Positions 1 to 4,639 of a DNA stretch of 6,898 nt are shown here, piece by piece. Under the pieces are notes generated by a model. The model searched no databases and was not told the origin of the DNA. It saw only the letters and a list, made by a program, of their open reading frames with translations. The stretch is from Clostridiaceae bacterium (GTDB lineage Bacteria > Bacillota > Clostridia > Oscillospirales > Acutalibacteraceae). The translations under genes were made by a program, and so were the position numbers. The first letter of the stretch is position 1. Every line of letters begins with the position of its first letter. Location of the stretch: NCBI GenBank assembly GCA_904502175.1, contig CAJGDU010000059.1, forward strand, positions 1-6,898, in the 5' to 3' direction.

Positions 1-1
1 T

Positions 2-427
2 ATGAGCATTCTCAGCTTACCCATCGACATGATGTGCAGAAACCCGCTGCATCTGTGGACCGGCGTCAAGGACGGCAAGTTCCAGGAACTGCCCTCCACG
101 CCCAACGGCGTCTCCACCCAGACCAGCCAGAAGAAAAAACTGGTCGAGCCCCTGCCTTACATCGGCACCAGAGAGGCCAGCTATGCGAAGATCAAAGCGG
201 TCCTCGCCGCCCTGCCCGACAACATCAAGGTCCAGAAACAGGAAGACAACTATCTTTATGTCATCTTCATCTCGAACGGCATGAAGTTCAAAGACGACGT
301 GGAGTTCTATTTCGACGACGCCAAACAGCAGATCGAATTCCGCTCCAACTCCCGCATCGGCTATGCCGACATGGGCGTCAACCAGAAGCGCTACGATGCC
401 ATCCGCAAGGGCTATTGCGGCGAATAA
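2..427 (+). CDS. DUF1499 family protein (5' end possibly cut by window edge)
   Basis: This is a small soluble protein of the DUF1499 (COG4446) family. The family is widespread in bacteria and has no established biochemical role. Recognition rests on two blocks. The first is an N-terminal LPSTPNGVSTQ segment at residues 30-40, matching the family's L-P-x-x-P-N-C-V-S-S block, with Gly36 where Cys is usual. The second is a C-terminal signature: DDVEFYF at residues 98-104 followed by RSNSRIGYADMGVNQKR at 114-130. No signal peptide or membrane helix is visible in the 141 residues. The first ATG lies at the second base of the window, so its ribosome site cannot be seen and the true start may be further upstream; Met10 and Met11 are other possible starts. 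The gene ends just before a strong terminator and so is probably the last gene of its transcript. Family assignment is firm; function is unknown. Confidence 0.88.
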   Translation: MSILSLPIDMMCRNPLHLWTGVKDGKFQELPSTPNGVSTQTSQKKKLVEPLPYIGTREASYAKIKAVLAALPDNIKVQKQEDNYLYVIFISNGMKFKDDVEFYFDDAKQQIEFRSNSRIGYADMGVNQKRYDAIRKGYCGE

Positions 428-444
428 AACAATCATTGTATAAT
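415..444 (+). promoter_or_regulatory. Possible sigma-70 promoter for the iron-sulfur gene, abutting a terminator
   Basis: A perfect -10 hexamer TATAAT lies at 439-444. It has a weak -35, TTGCGG, at 415-420 inside the end of the DUF1499 gene, with an 18-bp spacer. Transcription would start near 451, inside the left arm of the terminator hairpin at 446-473. RNA begun here would lack a full left arm and so could not form that terminator, while transcripts from upstream would. The -10 match is strong but the -35 is poor, so this is a candidate only. Confidence 0.45.
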
Positions 445-445
445 G

Positions 446-479
446 GCGCGGGGCCGTTAAACCGGTCCTGCGCTTTTTT
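446..479 (+). terminator. Intrinsic terminator after the DUF1499 gene
   Basis: An 11-bp stem pairs 446-456 with 463-473. It is GC-rich, with two G-U pairs, and has a 6-base loop at 457-462. It is followed at once by six T residues at 474-479. It sits 19 bases after the DUF1499 stop codon and is a textbook Rho-independent terminator. Confidence 0.88.
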
Positions 480-520
480 CAAGTTTCTTATGGAGAGTTT
501 ATCTTTACGGAGGTCGTAAC

Positions 521-1663
521 ATGCGTCCTGTCACCTTTTCGGAAGAGGTCGGGCTCTGCGCCGGACTCATTTCGAAAAACTGCCTGCGGGAACACTGCGG
601 GCGATGTATGGAAGTCTGTCCCATGATGTCCCGTTTCGGGGATGACCCGGGGTCTCTCATGGAGCGGTACTTCACAGAGCCGGACCCGGCGCTGGCCTAT
701 TCGTGCCTCACCTGCGGGCTCTGCGAGACTGTCTGTCCGAAGCAGTTCCCGCTGCCCTGGCTCTTCACGGAGGCCCGGAAAGACTTTGTGAAGGCAAACG
801 GGGGCAAATCGCCCATGCCCGGACACCGTTCCACCCGGTTCCATCAGACCTTCGGGTTTTCCGCGCCCTTTACCGCGAAAGCGGGGAGCAGCAAAGAGGG
901 GAAGACCCGGACCTTCCTCGCGGGCTGTAGTCTCTCTTCTTCCGCACCGGAAGAAGTGGGGAAGACACTCGAGTGGCTGAATGCGCAGCTGCCCGGCATG
1001 AGTGCCGTGCAGAAGTGCTGCGGGCTGCCGACAAAGAACATGGGGCAGGAGGAACTGTTCCAGAAACGCATCACGTCTCTGGAAGATGATTTCCGTGCCC
1101 TCGGGACAGAGGAGGTCATCACCGCCTGCCAGAACTGCAAAAAGGTCCTGACCGAAAACCTGATGCTCCCGGTCCGCTCGCTCTGGGAAGTGCTGCCGGA
1201 AATCGGCATTCCGGAGGAGTGTCGCGGAAAGGCGAAGGACAGCGACGTGGTCTTCACCATCCACGACTCCTGTTCGGCCCGGTATGACACCGCCATCCAC
1301 GACGGCATCCGCTGGCTCATGGAGGAACTCGGCTACAAGGTGCGGGAGGCGGAGGCTTCCCGGGAAAAGACCCTGTGCTGCGGCGCCGGAGGCATGGTGA
1401 ACGACGGGAACCCGGAGGTGGCGAAGGCGGCTGTGAAGCGGCGTCTGGAGACGCTTCCTTCTGACCACATCGTCGTCTACTGCGGCACCTGCCGCTCCAT
1501 GCTGGCGACAGGCGGGGGAAAGGTATGGCATATCCTGGACCTGCTCTACGGTCCGGTGGTCACCTCTGAGAGCCTTCCGCCTGAAAACGTGCTTGGCAGC
1601 ACGCCGAAGGCCTGGAAAAACCGTTACGACTGTACCCGTACGGTGAAAACCGCAATCCTGTAA
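521..1663 (+). CDS. (Fe-S)-binding protein with two ferredoxin-type clusters and two CCG domains (GlpC/HdrD/GlcF-like)
   Basis: This is a probable cytoplasmic electron-transfer subunit of the heterodisulfide-reductase/GlpC/glycolate-oxidase iron-sulfur superfamily. The N-terminus carries two [4Fe-4S] motifs: C21-x4-C26-x2-C29-x3-C33-P and C62-x2-C65-x2-C68-x3-C72-P. The first has x4 where x2 is usual. Two CCG domains follow. The first has C136, C166-C167-G and C203-x2-C206; the second has C251 (HDSC), C286-C287-G and C321-x2-C324. In HdrB such CCG motifs bind non-cubane clusters and handle thiols or disulfides; in GlpC and GlcF they pass electrons from a flavin dehydrogenase. No membrane helix or signal peptide is visible, and 380 residues is near GlpC and HdrD length. 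The start is set by GGAGG at 509-513, seven bases before the ATG. No flavoprotein, quinone or HdrA partner lies nearby, so donor and acceptor are unknown. Family assignment is strong; substrate is not assigned. Confidence 0.92.
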   Translation: MRPVTFSEEVGLCAGLISKNCLREHCGRCMEVCPMMSRFGDDPGSLMERYFTEPDPALAYSCLTCGLCETVCPKQFPLPWLFTEARKDFVKANGGKSPMPGHRSTRFHQTFGFSAPFTAKAGSSKEGKTRTFLAGCSLSSSAPEEVGKTLEWLNAQLPGMSAVQKCCGLPTKNMGQEELFQKRITSLEDDFRALGTEEVITACQNCKKVLTENLMLPVRSLWEVLPEIGIPEECRGKAKDSDVVFTIHDSCSARYDTAIHDGIRWLMEELGYKVREAEASREKTLCCGAGGMVNDGNPEVAKAAVKRRLETLPSDHIVVYCGTCRSMLATGGGKVWHILDLLYGPVVTSESLPPENVLGSTPKAWKNRYDCTRTVKTAIL

Positions 1664-1713
1664 GCGGTTTGGAAATGTTAAAAAAGTAGAACGCAGAAAG
1701 TTACCGAAAAGGG

Positions 1714-1742
1714 TTGACGAATCGGCTTTGGTTGAATACAAT
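1714..1742 (+). promoter_or_regulatory. Strong sigma-70 promoter upstream of leader RNA and nucleoside hydrolase
   Basis: TTGACG at 1714-1719 and TACAAT at 1737-1742 are separated by exactly 17 bp, with five of six matches to consensus in each box. The expected start, near 1749, coincides with the base of the first stem of the leader described below, which supports both calls. The ATG of the downstream gene lies about 130 bases further on. Confidence 0.82.
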
Positions 1743-1748
1743 TTAATT

Positions 1749-1867
1749 GTCTCTTATGGGTCTGTTGCCCCGAACGGCAGATCCAAAACAAGAGAGACAC
1801 ACTCTCCATAAATATCCAAAGCTTGAGGAAAACGACCCGCTACCCGCAGGGTCGTTTTCCTCTTTCT
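1749..1867 (+). ncRNA. Structured leader (attenuator/riboswitch-like) or short independent RNA, about 118 nt
   Basis: The stretch between the promoter and the hydrolase start codon has no convincing ORF but folds well on inspection. An outer stem pairs 1748-1755 with 1792-1799. An inner stem pairs 1758-1764 with 1778-1784 (one G-U), topped by a short CC/GG helix (1768-1769 with 1776-1777) and the loop at 1770-1775. A terminator-like hairpin at 1825-1862 ends the unit. Two alternative pairings suggest switching. GAGAG at 1792-1796 can pair with CTCTC at 1802-1806 instead of holding the outer stem. Bases 1758-1766 can pair, with one bulge, with 1831-1838, the left arm of the terminator hairpin. 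I do not recognise any known riboswitch consensus, 6S, SRP or tmRNA here. It could be a regulatory leader for the hydrolase gene or a stand-alone small RNA read through at low level. Confidence 0.55.
1825..1867 (+). terminator. Terminator/attenuator hairpin before the nucleoside hydrolase gene
   Basis: A perfect 14-bp stem pairs 1825-1838 with 1849-1862, with two further possible pairs inside the 10-base loop. The left arm carries AAAA at 1829-1832 and the right arm TTTT at 1855-1858, and TTTCT follows at 1863-1867. The core GC stem followed by T-runs fits an intrinsic terminator, although the run after the full stem is short. It lies after the promoter and before the ribosome site at 1868-1874, so it should reduce transcription into the next gene unless an alternative fold forms. 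Confidence 0.72.
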
Positions 1868-1880
1868 GAAAGGATTTACC

Positions 1881-2894
1881 ATGAAACACGTCATTTATGA
1901 TTTTGACAACACCATCGGCGTCCGGTTCAGCGACGTGGACGACGGACTGGCCTTCCTCTATCTGTTGTCACAGTCCGAGACGGTCGAACTGCTCGGGGTC
2001 ACCACGACTTACGGCAACAGCAGGGAAGAGACCGTCTATCAGTCCACCCTGCGGCAGCTGAAGGACCTCGGCCGGGAGGACATCCCGGTCCGCCGGGGCG
2101 GCGATGCACCAGGTGTATACGAGAGCGATGCCGCGGACTTCCTCGTCACGATGGCAAATCGCCATCCGGGAGAGCTTTCCATTCTGGCCACCGGCTCGCT
2201 GACGAACCTCGGCGGCGCAGTCAAAAAGGACCCCTCCTTCTTCTCCAAGATAAAGGAAGTGGTCCTCATGGGCGGCATCACGGAACCGCTGGTCTTCGCG
2301 AAGAACAAAATGGACGAGCTGAACTTCTCCTGCGACCCGTGGGCATCTCTGCAGGTGCTGACGGCGGACTGTCCGGTCACGGTTGTCACCGGCAACAACT
2401 GCCTGAAAGTCCTCTTTACGATGAAAGAGTACCGGAACGAACTCTATTCTGCCGGCACACCGGTAGGGGACTACATCCGGGACCGCACCCATCTCTACAT
2501 CGGGCTCAACGAAGCCATCTTCGGCATTGAAGGGTTCTACAACTGGGACGTGCTGGCGGCCGTCTATCTGGCGCACTCGGAATACTTTGAGGATACCCGG
2601 GCGATGTACACGCTTTCCGAAGCGGACCTCGCCACCGGTTTCCTGCGGGCGTCGGAGGCCGGCCCGACCGAACTGAACCTGCCGGTCATCAAAGACCCTG
2701 ACGCGTTCAAAGCCCATGTCTATGAGTCCTGGCGCTCTGTCAGCGTCCCGTACCGCTCCCGCAACAACGCATTCACCCTGGCACTGCAGCGCGCCTTTGG
2801 CGCCGTCCTGGACCGGGCTGCCGCCTTCCTGTGGAACCGCGGCAAGGTCGGTGTGAGATACACCGGCGAAGGCTACGGCGGACACGGATCATAA
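1881..2894 (+). CDS. Nucleoside hydrolase (inosine-uridine preferring hydrolase superfamily), variant active site
   Basis: A probable cytoplasmic N-ribohydrolase that splits a nucleoside into base and ribose for salvage. It has 337 residues; the family usually has 300-350. The Ca2+-binding N-terminus, normally D-x-D-P-G-x-D-D, is present in a longer form: D7-F-D9-N-T, an insert, then D18-V-D20-D21-G-L-A. Other family marks are TTTYGN at 41-46, GSLTNLG at 105-111, VLMGG at 128-132, E146-L-N148-F with D152-P (ribose-binding E-x-N and DP), and N221-W-D223, where D223 fits the last Ca2+-binding Asp. The residue before it is Trp; inosine-uridine enzymes have His, the general acid, so substrate range or mechanism may differ. 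No signal peptide is seen. AAGG at 1870-1873 lies seven bases before the ATG. It has its own promoter and leader, and a terminator follows directly. The superfamily is certain; the preferred nucleoside is not predictable. Confidence 0.9.
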   Translation: MKHVIYDFDNTIGVRFSDVDDGLAFLYLLSQSETVELLGVTTTYGNSREETVYQSTLRQLKDLGREDIPVRRGGDAPGVYESDAADFLVTMANRHPGELSILATGSLTNLGGAVKKDPSFFSKIKEVVLMGGITEPLVFAKNKMDELNFSCDPWASLQVLTADCPVTVVTGNNCLKVLFTMKEYRNELYSAGTPVGDYIRDRTHLYIGLNEAIFGIEGFYNWDVLAAVYLAHSEYFEDTRAMYTLSEADLATGFLRASEAGPTELNLPVIKDPDAFKAHVYESWRSVSVPYRSRNNAFTLALQRAFGAVLDRAAAFLWNRGKVGVRYTGEGYGGHGS

Positions 2895-2898
2895 CGAT

Positions 2899-2930
2899 AA
2901 AAGACCTCCCCGTTTGGGGAGGTCTTTTTT
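2899..2930. terminator. Bidirectional intrinsic terminator between convergent genes
   Basis: A perfect stem pairs 2899-2911 with 2916-2928, with loop GTTT. T-runs flank both sides: six T at 2925-2930 for plus-strand transcripts, and the complement of AAAA at 2899-2902 for minus-strand ones. It lies five bases after the hydrolase stop codon and 11 bases beyond the larC stop, so it probably serves both converging units. Confidence 0.92.
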
Positions 2931-2941
2931 ATTGTCAGGGG

Positions 2942-4099
2942 TCATTTGATGAACTTGTCGATGATGCCGTAGAGGTTCTCCAGCGACTCATCGCTCTGCC
3001 GGTCGACGGCGTGCTCGACCGCGCCTTTGAAGTGCTCTTTGATGATGACGCGGGAGGTACTGGCGATGGACGACTCCACTGCCGCCAGCTGGATGAGGAT
3101 GTCGGCCGCGTCGCGGTTGCCGTCCACCATCCGTTTGACGGACTCGAGGTGGCCGATGGACCGGGCAATGCGGTTGGAGATGGCCTTCTGCTGTTTCTCG
3201 GAGGATGCGACCGGGTGCTCGTGGGCATGACCCTTTGCCGGGACCGGCGGCGCGCTGCTGGCAAGGTCTAACCCCTCGTCCGTCTCGCCGATGAAGGCGC
3301 GGAAGTAGTTGGCGGTCTCGTAGTCCTTGGTGCCCATGCCGTAGCCGATGTCCTCAATGTTCATGACGGGCATGGGGCCGAAGGAGTCGGCGAAATACTT
3401 GATGAGGGCGGCGCCGGTGGGTGTGCAGAGCTCGCCGTTGACGCCGGTATTGTAGATGGGGATGCCCTGGAGCAGATAGGAAGTGGCGGGCGCCGGGATG
3501 GGCAGGATGCCGTGGGCGCACTTCACCTTTCCGGTGCCGGTGTTGACACTGGAGGCGATGACCTGGTCCGGATCCAGTTTTTCCATGAGCAGACAGACAC
3601 AGACGATGTCCGCGATGGCATCCATGTTGCCCACTTCGTGGAAGTGGATCTCTTTGACGGTGGTGCCGTGGACATGGCTCTCCGCGTCAGCCAGGATGTC
3701 GTAGACTTTCTGCGCGTCTTCCTTGACCCGGTCGGAGACGTTCAGGCTCCGGATGATGTCTTTGACATCGGCCAGGGAAGAGTGGTGGTGCTCGTGCGCG
3801 TGGTGGTCACGATGCTTGTCATGATGGGAAACTTTGAGGTCTTCCTCAGGGGTCAGTTCCACGATGGCATCTTTCGGTAAGACGTTGGGTTCCTCTTCAA
3901 TATCGTTGTAGGTCACCCGGAAATGGGTCCCAAAAATGCCCTGCTTTTGGGAAGGCAGGGCATAGGTCTTGATACCGGGAATGCCGGCGGCATTGACTTC
4001 CTTCAGAACATCCTCCTTGTTTTCTGTGACTTCCCAGAGGGCGGCGGAGATCATGTCTCCGGCGGCTCCGCTGCCACAGTCAAGGTAGAGTGTTTTCAT
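2942..4099 (-). CDS. larC: LarC1 nickel-insertion domain fused to a CsoR/RcnR/FrmR-type repressor domain
   Basis: Residues 1-272 are a LarC1 domain: YLDCGSGAAGDM at 5-16, a His-rich stretch at 92-106, HFHEVGNMDAIADIV at 152-166, CAHGILPIPAPAT at 194-206, CTPTGAAL at 225-232 and GYGMGTKDY at 252-260. LarC inserts nickel into the pincer nucleotide cofactor of lactate racemase (LarA) and relatives in a CTP-dependent step. The usual LarC2 half, which binds CTP and begins near an ETNIDD-type motif, is missing. A linker with HAHEH at 291-295 leads into residues 303-385, which match the CsoR/RcnR/FrmR (DUF156) fold: NRIARSIGHLESVKRMV at 309-325, ILIQLAAV at 334-341, IIKEHFKGAVEHAV at 352-365 and a final IDKFIK. 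Metal-ligand positions x-y-z are Ala331, His356 and Ala360, not Cys-His-Cys. A ribosome site (AAGGAAG, complement of 4110-4116) overlaps the mscL stop. No larA, larB or larE is in the window. The domain calls are strong; function of the fusion is inference. Confidence 0.9.
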   Translation of the reverse strand: MKTLYLDCGSGAAGDMISAALWEVTENKEDVLKEVNAAGIPGIKTYALPSQKQGIFGTHFRVTYNDIEEEPNVLPKDAIVELTPEEDLKVSHHDKHRDHHAHEHHHSSLADVKDIIRSLNVSDRVKEDAQKVYDILADAESHVHGTTVKEIHFHEVGNMDAIADIVCVCLLMEKLDPDQVIASSVNTGTGKVKCAHGILPIPAPATSYLLQGIPIYNTGVNGELCTPTGAALIKYFADSFGPMPVMNIEDIGYGMGTKDYETANYFRAFIGETDEGLDLASSAPPVPAKGHAHEHPVASSEKQQKAISNRIARSIGHLESVKRMVDGNRDAADILIQLAAVESSIASTSRVIIKEHFKGAVEHAVDRQSDESLENLYGIIDKFIK

Positions 4100-4114
4100 A
4101 GAAAGTATACTTCC

Positions 4115-4516
4115 TTATTTCTTGGCAAGGATATCTTTGATTTCGGTGAGAAGCTCGGCCTCTGCAGACGGTGCGGGCTCTTCCTCTTCTTCCGCTTTCG
4201 CGTTTCTGGCCTTGTTGAATGCCTTGACGACAAGGAAGAGAACGAAACCGACGATGAGGAAGTTGATGATGGCACCGATGAAGTTGCCGTAGTTCATGGT
4301 GATGCCGTTCGCGAAGGTGTAGCTCAGAGAGGAGGCACCGTCAACGAGCGCGTCTCCGCCGAGCAGGCCGATGAGCGGGTTGAGGATGTCTTCGACAAGA
4401 GAGTTGACGATCGCGGTGAAGGCAGCACCGATGACAACGCCGACAGCCATGTCCATGACGTTGCCTCTCATGATGAACTCTTTGAATTCGGCGATGAAGC
4501 CTTTCTTTTCTGCCAT
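4115..4516 (-). CDS. mscL: Large-conductance mechanosensitive channel MscL
   Basis: Inner-membrane homopentameric channel that opens under membrane tension and releases solutes during osmotic downshock. The 133 residues match the usual 130-150. The N-terminal amphipathic helix and start of the pore helix read FKEFIMRGNVMDMAVGVVIG at 11-30. TM1 runs to about residue 46 and lines the pore with small residues. A periplasmic loop spans about 50-75. TM2 is about 77-99 (FIGAIINFLIVGFVLFLVV). The cytoplasmic helix ELLTEIKDILAKK at 121-133 closes the protein, after an acidic linker with five consecutive Glu (109-113). The start is supported by AGGGG (complement of 4526-4530), nine bases before the ATG. 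The gene has its own promoter just after the hppA terminator, and larC follows after 14 untranslated bases, so the two are very likely co-transcribed. Confidence 0.97.
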   Translation of the reverse strand: MAEKKGFIAEFKEFIMRGNVMDMAVGVVIGAAFTAIVNSLVEDILNPLIGLLGGDALVDGASSLSYTFANGITMNYGNFIGAIINFLIVGFVLFLVVKAFNKARNAKAEEEEEPAPSAEAELLTEIKDILAKK

Positions 4517-4576
4517 AGTTGATTACCCCTTTTTCATTGATTTTCTGACTCAATTTCACTTTAAGCCATTAAAGTC

Positions 4577-4605
4577 ATTTTAGCATAAAAACGCCTGTGC
4601 CGCAA
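4577..4605 (-). promoter_or_regulatory. Sigma-70 promoter (extended -10) for mscL-larC, embedded in the hppA terminator
   Basis: On the minus strand, TAAAAT (complement of 4577-4582) is preceded by TG at 4585-4584 in extended -10 position. A TTGCGG -35-like box (complement of 4600-4605) lies 17 bp upstream. The -35 falls in the loop and left part of the hppA terminator, so the two signals share DNA. The expected start near 4570 gives an mscL leader of about 54 bases. The -10 is good and the -35 weak. Confidence 0.6.
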
Positions 4606-4619
4606 GGCACAGGCGTTTT
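4587..4619 (-). terminator. Intrinsic terminator after hppA
   Basis: A perfect 14-bp stem pairs 4588-4601 with 4606-4619 around a four-base loop (4602-4605). Read on the minus strand it ends in five T residues (complement of 4587-4591), about 20 bases beyond the hppA stop codon. It is also symmetrical enough to act on plus-strand transcripts, which would see TTTTGTTTT after the stem. Confidence 0.9.
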
Positions 4620-4639
4620 GTTTTCAGTCGTATCCGGCT

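Noticed and set aside
490..519. Nine-codon ORF (MESLSLRRS) just before the iron-sulfur gene, as a possible leader peptide
   Set aside because: No ribosome site of its own; it simply runs through the Shine-Dalgarno site of the downstream gene, and has no run of a regulatory amino acid.
1647..1670. Hairpin AAACCGC/GCGGTTT around the stop codon of the iron-sulfur gene as a terminator
   Set aside because: The stem is only seven pairs, overlaps the stop codon and is not followed by a T-run. The gene's terminator may instead be the hairpin at 1825-1867.
488..1741. Long minus-strand ORF (417 codons) opposite the iron-sulfur gene, and a similar one at 1968-2885 opposite the hydrolase
   Set aside because: Both lie across confirmed genes, encode Arg/His-rich chains without domains, and cover the promoter or intergenic signals of the real genes.
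3230..3290. Programmed frameshift site in larC like that joining larC1 and larC2 in Lactobacillus plantarum
   Set aside because: The frame runs without interruption into the repressor-like domain, and no LarC2-like sequence was seen in other frames or in the downstream bases before the terminator.
4517..4540. TACCCC near the mscL ribosome site as an RcnR/CsoR-type operator half-site for the fused repressor domain
   Set aside because: Only a four-base C-tract with no matching inverted half; it is fully explained as the mscL Shine-Dalgarno site.
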